From contig NZ_JAUSYH010000001.1 in assembly GCF_030816715.1 (NCBI RefSeq), forward strand, positions 4,092,001 to 4,156,000: 64,000 nt of DNA, read 5' to 3'. The position numbers and the translations under genes were made by a program. Below are positions 1-8,042 of the stretch, in pieces. The notes beneath the pieces were generated by a model that saw only the letters and a list, made by a program, of their open reading frames with translations, was not told where the DNA came from and ran no database searches. This DNA comes from Streptomyces achromogenes (GTDB taxonomy: Bacteria > Actinomycetota > Actinomycetes > Streptomycetales > Streptomycetaceae). Each line of letters opens with the position of its first letter. The stretch's first letter is position 1.

Positions 1-510
1 GAGGGGGGCGAAACGCGTACGTTACACGCATCCGGAGGGCCGCCCGAACGGCCGAACGTCCCCATATGTCCGCTTGCGCGTGTGCGACTTCCGCTACTCC
101 GTTCGGTGCGGCTGGCCGGTTACCGTTCGTTTCCGGAATTGATCATCGGCCGTTCGGCCGGGGCCGTGATCAATTCCCCGGACGGCCTCGCATTCCTTCA
201 CGGAAAATCCGCGAGTGCGTGTCGGTGGCGCTTATGCGAATGACGGACGAGCAGGCGGACGACGGATGAAGCCAAAGTGGCTGACGGGTTGCTTCTGACA
301 CCTGGGGTGCGAGTGACGAAAGTGACGGGGCCCACTCGGGGCGGGAGAGACGACAACCCCGGGCGTCCGACTCGGCCCGGGATCGCCGAAGAGGCGGGTC
401 GGGTGCGGCGGCGCGGGAACGGCTCGATAACCTGAGGTCCCTGACTGATCCTTTTAGGGCGGCCTCGTCGACAAGAGAGCCGTCCGTGCGTTCAAGGAGT
501 TGCCGCCGCC
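1..510. other. Intergenic region before the first gene
   Basis: No gene is supported here. Short open frames in this stretch have no codon bias or homology that I recognise. It contains one clear inverted repeat (135-177, listed separately) and ends with the ribosome binding site AAGGAG (494-499) of the lipoprotein gene at 511. The gene to the left lies outside the window. Confidence 0.6.
135..177. repeat. Inverted repeat with 11-bp perfect arms
   Basis: Arms GGAATTGATCA (135-145) and TGATCAATTCC (167-177) are perfect reverse complements separated by 21 nt, which themselves hold a smaller GGCCG/CGGCC pairing. It could fold as a long hairpin or act as an operator. There is no T-run, so its role is unclear. 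Confidence 0.7.
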
Positions 511-1167
511 GTGAGCAGCAGCCTTCGACGCGGCGCCCTCGCCGCTTCCGCCATCGCGTTCTCGATCGCCTCGCTCGCCGCCTGCGGCGCCGGAAACGAC
601 GCCCAGACCCTGGAGATCAAGCCGGACAACGCCGCCGCCCAGGTCGGCGAGATCAAGCTGCAGAACGTCGTCGTGATCACCCAGCCCGACCTGGAGTCCA
701 CCGGGCCGGCCGTGGTCTCGGCGACCGTCTTCAACGCCGACGACGAACCGCAGACGCTCGACTCCATCACCGTCGACGGCACCGGCAAGTCCGCCGAGCT
801 CAAGCCCGCCAAGGGCAAGGGCGAGCTGACGGTCCCGGCCCACGGCTCGCTCGTCATCGGCGGCGCCGGCAACGCCTCCGCCGTCCTGCCGGACAGCCGT
901 GAGGCCGTCAAGAACGGCGACGCGCAGAACATCACCTTCACCTTCAGCAAGACCGGCGCGGTCAAGCTGGCCGCCTTCGTCGTGCCGGCCGAGGGCTACT
1001 TCTCCGACTGGGGGCCGAGCAAGATCCCGACCGCCTCGCCGTCCCCCTCCAAGAGCGCGGCGGCCTCGGAGTCGGCGAGCGCGGACGGCGGCACGGAGTC
1101 CGGCTCCCCCTCCCCGTCCGGCTCGGCCTCCGCGAGCGCCTCGAACAGCGCGGCAGCGGGCAACTGA
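511..1167 (+). CDS. Secreted lipoprotein of unknown function
   Basis: 218 residues. The N-terminus has a short basic stretch, a hydrophobic core and a lipobox LAAC (residues 22-25), so Cys25 should be lipidated and the protein anchored outside the membrane. The body (about 30-175) is a compact Thr/Val-rich domain resembling the copper-chaperone-like or DUF461-type extracytoplasmic lipoproteins of Streptomyces. The last 40 residues are a Ser/Ala/Pro/Gly linker, probably cell-wall spanning. The GTG start at 511 is chosen because AAGGAG lies 11 nt upstream and the signal peptide begins directly. The gene converges on phoP and shares its terminator (1191-1229). The specific function is not known; the lipoprotein call is firm. 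Confidence 0.85.
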   Translation: MSSSLRRGALAASAIAFSIASLAACGAGNDAQTLEIKPDNAAAQVGEIKLQNVVVITQPDLESTGPAVVSATVFNADDEPQTLDSITVDGTGKSAELKPAKGKGELTVPAHGSLVIGGAGNASAVLPDSREAVKNGDAQNITFTFSKTGAVKLAAFVVPAEGYFSDWGPSKIPTASPSPSKSAAASESASADGGTESGSPSPSGSASASASNSAAAGN

Positions 1168-1190
1168 GCCCCGTCCGCACCCCGGACACG

Positions 1191-1229
1191 CGAGGAGGGC
1201 GGCACCCGCACCGGGTGCCGCCCTCCTCG
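1191..1229. terminator. Bidirectional terminator hairpin
   Basis: Perfect inverted repeat with 17-bp arms (1191-1207 and 1213-1229) and a 5-nt loop, between the convergent lipoprotein gene and phoP. As is usual in Streptomyces there is no long U tract. It should stop transcription from both sides. Confidence 0.85.
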
Positions 1230-1264
1230 CTTCACACGGCCGCCGCCGGGCCGCCGCGCACGGC

Positions 1265-1945
1265 CTAGGGTTCGAACTTGTAGCCCAGGCCGCGCACCGT
1301 CACCAGGTAGCGCGGCGCGCCCGGGTCCGGCTCGATCTTGGCGCGCAGGCGCTTGACGTGGACGTCGAGGGTCTTGGTGTCGCCCACGTAGTCGGCGCCC
1401 CAGACCCGGTCGATGAGCTGCATGCGGGTCAGGACGCGCCCGGCGTTGCGCAGCAGCATCTCCAGCAGGTCGAACTCCTTGAGCGGGAGGTCGACCTTGG
1501 AACCGGAGACCGTCACCACATGCCGGTCGACGTCCATCCGGACCGGCCCGGCCTCCAGGGCCGCCGGGGTCACCTCCTCGGGTTCGCCGCGCCGGCGCAG
1601 GACGGCCCGGATGCGGGCGACCAGCTCGCGCGAGGAGAAGGGCTTGGTGACGTAGTCGTCGGCCCCTATCTCCAGGCCGACGACCTTGTCGATCTCGCTG
1701 TCCTTGGCGGTCACCATGATCACGGGGACGTTGGAGCGGCCGCGCAGCTGGCGGCAGACCTCCGTGCCGGGCAGCCCCGGCAGCATCAGGTCGAGGAGCA
1801 CGAGGTCGGCGCCGTTGCGCTCGAACTCGTCGAGTCCGTCGGGCCCGGTGGTCGCGACGGCGACCTCGAAGCCCTCCTTGCGGAGCATGTAGGAAAGGGC
1901 GTCGGAGAAGGACTCCTCGTCCTCGACGACGAGCACTCGGGTCAC
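1265..1945 (-). CDS. phoP: Phosphate-response regulator PhoP
   Basis: 226 residues, OmpR/PhoB class. The receiver domain (1-120) has the acidic pair Glu8-Asp9, the phospho-acceptor Asp52 in LLDLMLPG and the conserved Lys in VTAKD; a winged-helix DNA-binding domain fills about 130-226 with the typical LLRNAGRVLTR and LDVHVKRLRAKIE segments. In Streptomyces PhoP activates phosphate scavenging genes under phosphate limitation and represses nitrogen and antibiotic genes. The start overlaps the end of phoR by 4 nt (ATGA), so the two are co-translated. Identity rests on domain make-up plus the phoR/phoU neighbourhood, which is the actinobacterial phoU-phoRP arrangement. Confidence 0.95.
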   Translation of the reverse strand: MTRVLVVEDEESFSDALSYMLRKEGFEVAVATTGPDGLDEFERNGADLVLLDLMLPGLPGTEVCRQLRGRSNVPVIMVTAKDSEIDKVVGLEIGADDYVTKPFSSRELVARIRAVLRRRGEPEEVTPAALEAGPVRMDVDRHVVTVSGSKVDLPLKEFDLLEMLLRNAGRVLTRMQLIDRVWGADYVGDTKTLDVHVKRLRAKIEPDPGAPRYLVTVRGLGYKFEP

Positions 1946-3309
1946 GGAAGGACCTCCGGGGCGGAAAGCGTCTGGTACGCGGTCGAATCGGGGGATGAGG
2001 CGCGGGACGGGGCCCGGGGCGAGGGATGGGAAGAGGGGGTGGCGACCTCGTCGAGGTCGTCGACTTCGTCGACCTCGTCCGGGTCCGGGTAGTGATCCGC
2101 GCGGTCACGGGCCGCGCCCGCCTCCGGCAGTCGCAGGGTGAAGGTGGAGCCCTGGTTCTCGGCGCTCCACACCGTGACCTCCCCGCCGTGCGAGGCGGCC
2201 ACGTGCTTGACGATCGCCAGCCCGAGGCCCGTGCCGCCCGTGGCACGGGAGCGGGCCGGGTCGACGCGGTAGAAGCGCTCGAAGATGCGCTCCTTGTCCT
2301 TGTCGGAGATGCCGATGCCCTGGTCGGTCACGGCGATCTCGATCTGATCGCCGCCCGGCGCGTTCACCCGGCGGGCGGCTATGCCGACGCGGGTGCGGGC
2401 GGGCGAGTAGTTGACGGCGTTCTCGACGAGGTTGCCGAGGGCGGCGGCCAGCTGGCCGCGGTTCCCCCAGACGCGCAGTCCGGCGGCGTCGTCCTCATGG
2501 GGTCCGCCGAACGGGTCGGGCCCGTCGGGCGCACCCACGTTCGAGGCCATGGTGATCTGCTTGGCGCCGGCCTGGTGCCGGCAGCGGTCGACGGCCTCGG
2601 CCACGAGTTCGGCCACGCCGACCGGTTCGGCGTCCTCGAGCGGGTCGTCGTTCTGCACCCTGGACAGGTCGATCAGCTCCTGGACCAGGCTGGTCAGCCG
2701 GGTGGCCTCGATCTGCATACGGCCGGCGAAGCGTTCCACCGCCTCCGGGTCCTCCGAGGCGTCCATGACGGCCTCGGACAGCAGGGAGAGCGCGCCGACC
2801 GGCGTCTTCAGCTCATGGCTGACGTTCGCCACGAAGTCCCGCCGGACCGCCTCGATGCGACGGGCCTCGGTGAGGTCCTCGACCAGGAGCAGGACCAGCC
2901 GGGAGCCCAGCGGGGCCACCCGGGCGGACACGGCGAGGGCCTCGCCGCGCCCGGTCCCGCGCCGGGGGAGGTCCAGCTCGACCTGGCGTATCTCTCCGTC
3001 GCGCCGGGTGTCCCGGGCCATCTTCATCATGGGCTCCACGCTGAGCCGGCCGCCGCGTACCAGCCCGAGGGCGTAGGCGGCGGAGCTGGCCTTGACGACG
3101 GCGTCGGCCTCGTCGAGGACGACGGCGGAAGAGCGCAGGACGGACAGGACGGTGTCCACGCCGGGCGGAAGCATGGGGTCCGTGTGCAGCGAGGTGCGCG
3201 TGGGGCGCTTCTGTTCGCGCTCGCTCCAGCGGAACGCCAGCATGGCGATGACACCGGTGAGCACACCGGCGATCGCTGCCGCTGCGGCGACCGCCGCGTT
3301 CACGTTCAT
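1942..3309 (-). CDS. phoR: Phosphate-sensing histidine kinase PhoR
   Basis: 455 residues. One N-terminal transmembrane helix (about 5-27) is followed by a cytoplasmic PAS-like region, a HisKA dimerisation domain with the phospho-acceptor in NVSHELKTP, and a HATPase domain with N box (GNLVENAVNYSP), G1 (DQGIGIS) and G2 (GGTGLGLAIVKH). Transcribed ahead of phoP with a 4-nt overlap and divergently from phoU, the classical Streptomyces layout. The C-terminal 45 residues are an acidic then Ser/Pro-rich tail encoded by GTCGAC-like repeats (2040-2085), beyond the usual end of the kinase domain; tails like this vary between species and are probably disordered. Confidence 0.95.
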   Translation of the reverse strand: MNVNAAVAAAAAIAGVLTGVIAMLAFRWSEREQKRPTRTSLHTDPMLPPGVDTVLSVLRSSAVVLDEADAVVKASSAAYALGLVRGGRLSVEPMMKMARDTRRDGEIRQVELDLPRRGTGRGEALAVSARVAPLGSRLVLLLVEDLTEARRIEAVRRDFVANVSHELKTPVGALSLLSEAVMDASEDPEAVERFAGRMQIEATRLTSLVQELIDLSRVQNDDPLEDAEPVGVAELVAEAVDRCRHQAGAKQITMASNVGAPDGPDPFGGPHEDDAAGLRVWGNRGQLAAALGNLVENAVNYSPARTRVGIAARRVNAPGGDQIEIAVTDQGIGISDKDKERIFERFYRVDPARSRATGGTGLGLAIVKHVAASHGGEVTVWSAENQGSTFTLRLPEAGAARDRADHYPDPDEVDEVDDLDEVATPSSHPSPRAPSRASSPDSTAYQTLSAPEVLP

Positions 3310-3382
3310 GCCCTCAGGTTAGGCACGCCGTCCGTCCTGGCCACAGCTGTGGAGGTGCGACCTCGAACACTCGTCGCCCAGA

Positions 3383-3415
3383 GTTCACCTTGGAGCCAGT
3401 GGTGGTTCATTCGGG
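3383..3415. promoter_or_regulatory. Candidate PHO box between phoRP and phoU
   Basis: Two 11-nt direct-repeat units with a good PhoP core, GTTCACCTTGG (3383-3393) and GTTCATTCGGG (3405-3415), are spaced exactly 22 nt apart start to start, leaving one degenerate 11-nt unit between them. This fits the known Streptomyces PhoP operator (tandem 11-nt units with GTTCA at their start) and lies in the divergent phoR/phoU intergenic region, where PhoP auto-activation is established in S. coelicolor. Confidence 0.8.
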
Positions 3416-3589
3416 GTGACGGAAATCGACGCGTACGGGGCGGACCGTGGCACCGTGGGGCCCGGAGCCCGAGAAGGACCCGGACTTCTAAGGGAGCGGA
3501 CCCCGGCGAATCCGAACCCGAGCCCGAGCCCTGCCCCTGCCCCTGCCCCTGCCCCGAACCCCGAGAACGACGTACGAGAGGGAACTCTG

Positions 3590-4300
3590 ATGCGGGACGC
3601 GTACCACGAGGAACTGGACTCGATCGGCGACAGCCTGGTGGAGATGGCCCGGCTGGTCGGGTCGGCGATCGGACGCGCCACGACCGCCATCCTCGACTCC
3701 GATCTGAAACTGGCCGAGAGCGTGATCGAGGCCGACCAGCGGGTCGACGAGCTGCAGCACGACCTGGAGGCGCGGGCCATCGCGCTGTTGGCGCGGCAGC
3801 AGCCGGTGGCGACGGACCTGCGGATCGTCGTCACGTCCCTGCGGATGTCGGCCGACCTGGAGCGGTCCGGCGACCTCGCCCAGCACGTGGCGAAGCTGGC
3901 CCGGCTGCGCTTCCCCAACCGCGCGGTCCCGCACGACCTGCACGCCACGATCCTGGAGATGGGCCAGCTCGCGCAGCGCCTGATGGCGAAGGCGGCCGAG
4001 GTCATCATCACCAAGGACGTCGACCTGGCGCTCCAGCTGGAGCAGGACGACGACGAGATGGACCTGCTGCACCGCACGCTCTTCCAGCACCTGTTGGACG
4101 ACAAGTGGAAGCACGGCATCGAGACCGCGGTCGACGTGACCCTGCTCGGCCGCTACTACGAGCGGTTCGCCGACCACGCCGTGGCCGTCGCGAAACGCGT
4201 GGTGTTCCTGGTGACGGGCGAGCACGCGGACGAACTCCAGCAGGACCTGCAGCCGGAGATCCAGCCGGCGGGGGGCGCGGGCGCCGGGACCGAGGCATAG
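3590..4300 (+). CDS. phoU: Phosphate-signalling regulator PhoU
   Basis: 236 residues, the usual length for PhoU, almost entirely alpha helical. It contains two PhoU repeats, each a three-helix bundle with the acidic metal-binding signatures (ERSGDLAQH near 105 and YYERFADHAV near 190). PhoU links phosphate transport to the PhoR kinase and dampens signalling when phosphate is plentiful. I place the start at ATG 3590 because GAGAGGGA lies just upstream and homologues begin MRDAYHEELD; an in-frame ATG at 3416 would only add a low-complexity Pro-rich leader that includes four CTGCCC repeats (3531-3554). Transcribed from the PHO-box region, divergent from phoRP. Confidence 0.95.
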   Translation: MRDAYHEELDSIGDSLVEMARLVGSAIGRATTAILDSDLKLAESVIEADQRVDELQHDLEARAIALLARQQPVATDLRIVVTSLRMSADLERSGDLAQHVAKLARLRFPNRAVPHDLHATILEMGQLAQRLMAKAAEVIITKDVDLALQLEQDDDEMDLLHRTLFQHLLDDKWKHGIETAVDVTLLGRYYERFADHAVAVAKRVVFLVTGEHADELQQDLQPEIQPAGGAGAGTEA

Positions 4301-4469
4301 CTCGGGGCGGGGCGGGGAGTGGTGCGAGGCGGGGCGCGGGCCGGGGTGGAGCGTGGGCCGAGGCGTGCCGGGTCCGGCCCAGGGCGTGCGCAAGCCACTG
4401 TGCGCCGTTGATGCGCCCAGGGGAACGGGCATGCAATGGGCACAGGCCCTACGCCTCCGGGAGGAACCC

Positions 4470-4628
4470 ATGGCCGAGTCCCCCAGCGCTCCGACGTCCG
4501 ACCCCACCCAGGAACACCCGACCGAGCAGCCCGTGGAGATCAGGAACCTCATGCTGATCGGCGCGTGCGGCTGCGGTTCCGGGTGCGGCTGCGGCTGCCA
4601 GGCGGGCAGCCCCTGCCAGTGCGGCTGA
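4470..4628 (+). CDS. Small protein with a cysteine-rich C-terminal tail
   Basis: 52 residues. The first 30 are an ordinary acidic leader (Ser/Pro/Glu-rich); the last 20 hold seven cysteines in the pattern C-x-C-x3-C-x-C-x-C-x5-C-x-C, spaced mostly by glycine. GGGAGGAA (4460-4467) precedes the ATG closely and a strong terminator (4652-4697) follows, so it is a real gene. It sits between phoU and the DUF4242 gene, a position held by a small gene in S. coelicolor. The tail could bind metal in the way of a metallothionein, or be the core of a modified peptide, but no modification enzyme lies nearby. Function unknown. Confidence 0.7.
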   Translation: MAESPSAPTSDPTQEHPTEQPVEIRNLMLIGACGCGSGCGCGCQAGSPCQCG

Positions 4629-4651
4629 GGACGACCGAGCGACGTACTGCC

Positions 4652-4697
4652 GGACGAGGGCTCCGGCGCCGATCGTCCGGCGCCGGAGCCCTCGTCC
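4652..4697. terminator. Strong hairpin terminator after the Cys-tail gene
   Basis: Perfect 20-bp arms (4652-4671 and 4678-4697) around a 6-nt loop, 24 nt after the stop codon of the cysteine-tailed small protein. Confidence 0.85.
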
Positions 4698-4836
4698 GTG
4701 CTCGCGCCTGTCGCTTGTACCTCCCGCTGCCCGCGGTCCCGCCCGCCCGGGTCGCCCCGGTGAGCGGGCAGGCGCAGCATGGAGACGCGGGGGCGAAGAG
4801 ACCCACCGGCGCGAGATCGGAAGGGGGCGGGCAGTC

Positions 4837-5085
4837 ATGACCCGCTTCATGGACGTCCACCACGGCATGCACGGCATCACGGCCGACCAGCTCCTCGAGG
4901 CCCACCGGGCGGACCTCGCCATCGAGGGCGAGGAGAGCGTGCACTTCGAGCGCGCCTGGGCGGACCCGGAGTCCGGAACCGTGTACTGCCTCTCCGAGGC
5001 GCCCTCGGCGGAGGCCGTGCTCCGCATCCACGAGCGCACCGGTCACATGGCGGACGAGATCCATCCGGTGCCGCTCGAGGTGTGA
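4837..5085 (+). CDS. DUF4242 family protein (SCO4226-like, nickel-binding in S. coelicolor)
   Basis: 82 residues with a ferredoxin-like alpha/beta fold typical of DUF4242. The S. coelicolor neighbour of phoU, SCO4226, was crystallised as a nickel-binding dimer; this protein keeps the His-rich start (DVHHGMHG, residues 6-13) and the HERTGHMAD segment near residue 65, which are plausible metal ligands. Start ATG 4837 follows GAAGGGGGCGGG. It has its own transcription unit after the 4652-4697 terminator and runs toward a convergent lipoprotein gene. Physiological role unknown; metal binding is inferred from the family. Confidence 0.8.
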   Translation: MTRFMDVHHGMHGITADQLLEAHRADLAIEGEESVHFERAWADPESGTVYCLSEAPSAEAVLRIHERTGHMADEIHPVPLEV

Positions 5086-5104
5086 GCCGGGGCGGACGTG
5101 GTCG

Positions 5105-5974
5105 TCAGGGCTTGACCGCGGAGACGGCGGTCACGGTCACCGTGTTGTCGCACTCGGCGAACTGACCGTCGTCCAGGGCCACCTGGTGCGATCCGGAGCC
5201 CGGCAGGCCGACCACGACGGTCGGGTACACGGACGGGACCGCGCCGGACTTGCAGTATCCGTCGGCCTCGCCGTGCACCTGCACGAAGGTCAGCTTCGTC
5301 CACGCCCTGCCTCCCGGGGCCACCGTGACCGGCGAGGCGGACCCGGTGGTCGTGACGGCGAGCGGGGAGTTGTGCTCGGGGGAGCCGTTGCCGGCCCCCG
5401 CGACGGACGGATGCCCCTTGAGCACGCACGCCTTCCCGGAGACGTTGACGAACTCGACGATCGCGGCCCCGGTCCCCGTCCCGACCGGCCGCTCGGCGGC
5501 CTGCCACGCGGAGACCTTCAGGCTCTTCGCGGCGCAGGCCGCGACGGCGGGCACGGACGCGGACGCCGTGGGCGCGACGGAGGCCGAGGGGGTCGGGGTG
5601 GCAGGGGCGCCGGGCGCCGAGGCGGTGGGGGTCGCGGCGGCGGTGGGGCTCGACGTGGCGGGCGTCGCGGCGGCGGTGGTTGAACTCGTGGACGGGGAGG
5701 CCGCGGGCGCGGAACCCGCCGGCGCCGGCGTCGACGGCGCGGGCTTCGACGGCGACTCGGTCGGCTGGCACGCCGTCACGACGAGAGCCGCCGAGACGAC
5801 GACGACGGCGGCGGCCACGGCCTTCCTGACCCCGCCCCCGACCCTGGCCCCACGCCGGAACCCGCGCGCGCTTGCGGCGCCGGTCCCGGTCGACCGCCGG
5901 TCGCCGTCCAGACCGTTGCCGTCGTCCATGCCGTTCGTGCGGTTCATGCCGTTGCCGTCGTTCATGCCGTTCAT
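5105..5974 (-). CDS. DUF4232 membrane-anchored lipoprotein
   Basis: 289 residues. The C-terminal half (about 145-289) is a DUF4232 domain with its two disulphide-forming cysteine pairs (CAAKSLK, KACVLKG, YCKSG and AECDN). A hydrophobic helix at 51-68 ends in the lipobox VTAC (Cys69), followed by a Ser/Pro/Ala/Thr linker of about 75 residues. The N-terminus is odd: 50 residues precede the helix, starting with Met/Asn/Gly/Asp-rich repeats (MNGMNDGNG, MDDGNG) and an Arg-rich patch, so several in-frame ATGs (5974, 5965, 5947, 5929) are possible starts. GGGGGAC lies 4 nt before the first. Function of the family unknown; probably cell-wall associated. Confidence 0.8.
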   Translation of the reverse strand: MNGMNDGNGMNRTNGMDDGNGLDGDRRSTGTGAASARGFRRGARVGGGVRKAVAAAVVVVSAALVVTACQPTESPSKPAPSTPAPAGSAPAASPSTSSTTAAATPATSSPTAAATPTASAPGAPATPTPSASVAPTASASVPAVAACAAKSLKVSAWQAAERPVGTGTGAAIVEFVNVSGKACVLKGHPSVAGAGNGSPEHNSPLAVTTTGSASPVTVAPGGRAWTKLTFVQVHGEADGYCKSGAVPSVYPTVVVGLPGSGSHQVALDDGQFAECDNTVTVTAVSAVKP

Positions 5975-6146
5975 GCCGTCCCCCGAGGTTTCCGGTCGGC
6001 CAGGGCGCTCGCCCTCGCCGTACTGCTCAGCGGCACAGACGGAAGGAGCGGCTCACGGGGTTCGGCCGGTCGTCGATCTGTGACGCGGTGGTGACGAGAC
6101 GCCCGCTCGCCGTTCCCGGGCGGCGGGGCGACCATGGAATACAGGA

Positions 6147-6179
6147 CGGGGGACGGGGGCGGGGGCGGGGGCCGGGGGT
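6147..6179 (+). other. G-run cluster (possible G-quadruplex) upstream of FAD enzyme
   Basis: Six runs of four to five G separated by one to three bases lie on the plus strand, 38-70 nt before the GTG of the FAD monooxygenase. In the transcript this could form a G-quadruplex and affect initiation. It is also simple-sequence DNA in a G-rich genome, so a role is only possible. Confidence 0.4.
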
Positions 6180-6216
6180 GTTTCTGTTCGGGTCGGGAAC
6201 TGCACTGGAGGCACCT

Positions 6217-8013
6217 GTGGCGGGCACCGCGACGACCGAGGCAGCAAGAACGACGGACGTGCTCGTCGTGGGCGCCGGCCCGGTCGGGCTGAGCGCGGCG
6301 GCGGAGCTGCGTCGGCACGGTGTGCGTTGCCGCCTCGTCGACCGCCTTCCGGAGCGGCTGCCGTACGCCAAGGCGGTCGGCATCCAGCCGCGCACGCTGG
6401 AGATCTGGGACCGGATGGGCCTGGCCCGCACGATGCTGGAGGCCGCCGCCGTGCTGCGCGGTCAGCTGATCTACGTCAACGGACGGGAGCAGGCCCGCAT
6501 CGACCTCGTGCTGCCGCCCGAGGTGCCCTACGAGTTCGCCGCCCTGCCGCAGTACGAGACCGAACGTCTGCTGGAGGAGTACGTGGCCGGGCTCGGCACC
6601 CTCATCGAGCGCGGCACGGAACTGCTGTCGTTCACCCAGGACGAGGACGGGGTCACCGCCCGCCTGCGCACGGCCTCCGGTGCCGAGGAAGAGCTGAGGG
6701 CGGGCTATCTCATCGGCTGCGACGGTGCGCACAGCACGGTGCGCAAGGGGCTGGGCCTCGCGTTCGAAGGGGCGGCCTTCGCCGAGGAGTACATGCTGGG
6801 CGATGTCGAGGCCGACTGGGACATGCCACACGGCTACGGCATCCGCTCCCTGCACCACGCCGCCGACGGTTCCACGGACGACGCGCTGATCTGCGTGCCG
6901 CTGCCGGGCCACGGCCGGTACCGCATGTCGATGCTGGTCCCACCGGAGCTCTCCACGGGGGCACGCGGCGGATCGCCCGGACGGACGGACGACGGTCCCA
7001 GCACCGGTACGGGGACCGGGGCTGGTGCTGGTGCTGGTGCTGGTGCTGGTGCTGGTGCTGGTGCTGGTGCTGGTGCTGCCGAGGATGATGGTGTGTCGCA
7101 CGGTCTGGAGGGCGGCCGCACGCCGGAGCTGCATCACCTCCAGGCCGTCGTCGACCGCCTCGCGCCACGGCCGGCGGTGCTCTCCCGGCTGCGCTGGTCG
7201 TCCGTCTTCCGCATCAGCCACCGCATCGTCGACCGCTACGGCGAGGGGCGTGTGTTCGTCGCCGGCGATGCCGCCCACATCCATCCGCCCACCGGCGCCC
7301 AGGGTATGAACACCGGCATCCAGGACGCCTGCAACCTCGCCTGGAAACTGGCGTCCGTCATCCACGGGGAGGCCGGTGCGGCGCTGCTGACCACGTATGA
7401 CGCCGAGCGCCGGCCGGTGGGCGAGGAGGTCGTCGGGCGGACGGTCCGGCACGCCACCCGCGGCATGGAGGCCGACCCCGACGACCCCCGGACCGTTCTG
7501 CTGCGCGAGGCACAGCTCCTGATCGACTACCGGGACGGCCCCCTGGCCACCGACCCGCACGGCCCGCCCGGCGCTCCCCAGCCCGGCGACCGCGCCCCCG
7601 ACTGCCGAGGCCTGACCGCCCCCGCCTCCGCCTACCCCTGGCGTCTGCTGGACGTGCTGCGACACCGTCCGGGCCACGTGATCCTCCTGTACGGCGCGGG
7701 CCTGACCGACCTGGCGGCGATCGCCGAGGCCGGCCTGCACACCGCCGCCGTCGCGGGCGCCGTCACCGTGGCGGTGCTCGACGGTGACACAGCGCCGTCC
7801 GCTCCCGACGCTCTGCCGGTGCCCGCCTACCGGGACACGGCCGACGAGTTCGCCCGCCTCTACCGTCCCGACGGCCCCACCGGCTTCGTCGTCCGCCCCG
7901 ACGGCTACCTGGCGGCCCGCTTCCCCCTGAGCGCCACAGGAACGGCCCTGTCCACCTACTTCACCGCCCTCACCACCCCCACCCCGTCCCGTTCCGTCAC
8001 CGCCCGAGCCTGA
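6217..8013 (+). CDS. FAD-dependent aromatic monooxygenase (PheA/TfdB, RdmE/PgaE type)
   Basis: 598 residues. The dinucleotide-binding motif GAGPVG is at 19-24, the GD motif VFVAGDAAHIHPP near 344, and the following GAQGMNTGIQDACNLAWKL closes the FAD site. The C-terminal 130 residues form the thioredoxin-like third domain of phenol- and polyketide-hydroxylases. Such enzymes hydroxylate aromatic rings using NAD(P)H and O2. The start is GTG 6217, with GGAGG 6 nt upstream; upstream codons are only low-complexity sequence. Odd feature: a Gly-Ala run at 269-286 encoded by nine GCTGGT hexamers is inserted in the substrate domain. It stands alone, with no aromatic pathway genes beside it, so the substrate is unknown. 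Confidence 0.85.
   Translation: MAGTATTEAARTTDVLVVGAGPVGLSAAAELRRHGVRCRLVDRLPERLPYAKAVGIQPRTLEIWDRMGLARTMLEAAAVLRGQLIYVNGREQARIDLVLPPEVPYEFAALPQYETERLLEEYVAGLGTLIERGTELLSFTQDEDGVTARLRTASGAEEELRAGYLIGCDGAHSTVRKGLGLAFEGAAFAEEYMLGDVEADWDMPHGYGIRSLHHAADGSTDDALICVPLPGHGRYRMSMLVPPELSTGARGGSPGRTDDGPSTGTGTGAGAGAGAGAGAGAGAGAGAAEDDGVSHGLEGGRTPELHHLQAVVDRLAPRPAVLSRLRWSSVFRISHRIVDRYGEGRVFVAGDAAHIHPPTGAQGMNTGIQDACNLAWKLASVIHGEAGAALLTTYDAERRPVGEEVVGRTVRHATRGMEADPDDPRTVLLREAQLLIDYRDGPLATDPHGPPGAPQPGDRAPDCRGLTAPASAYPWRLLDVLRHRPGHVILLYGAGLTDLAAIAEAGLHTAAVAGAVTVAVLDGDTAPSAPDALPVPAYRDTADEFARLYRPDGPTGFVVRPDGYLAARFPLSATGTALSTYFTALTTPTPSRSVTARA
7021..7078 (+). repeat. Hexanucleotide tandem repeat (GCTGGT)n inside a coding region
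   Basis: Nine perfect GCTGGT units (7021-7074) followed by GCTG, in frame with the FAD monooxygenase and coding for alternating Ala-Gly. Because the unit is 6 nt, slippage changes protein length without a frameshift. Confidence 0.95.
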
Positions 8014-8042
8014 CGGCCGGCCTCGAGCAGGCGAGGCACAGC

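Noticed and set aside
2026..4557. 843-codon plus-strand frame across phoR and phoU
   Set aside because: Shadow frame; antisense to phoR and out of frame with phoU, no domain content.
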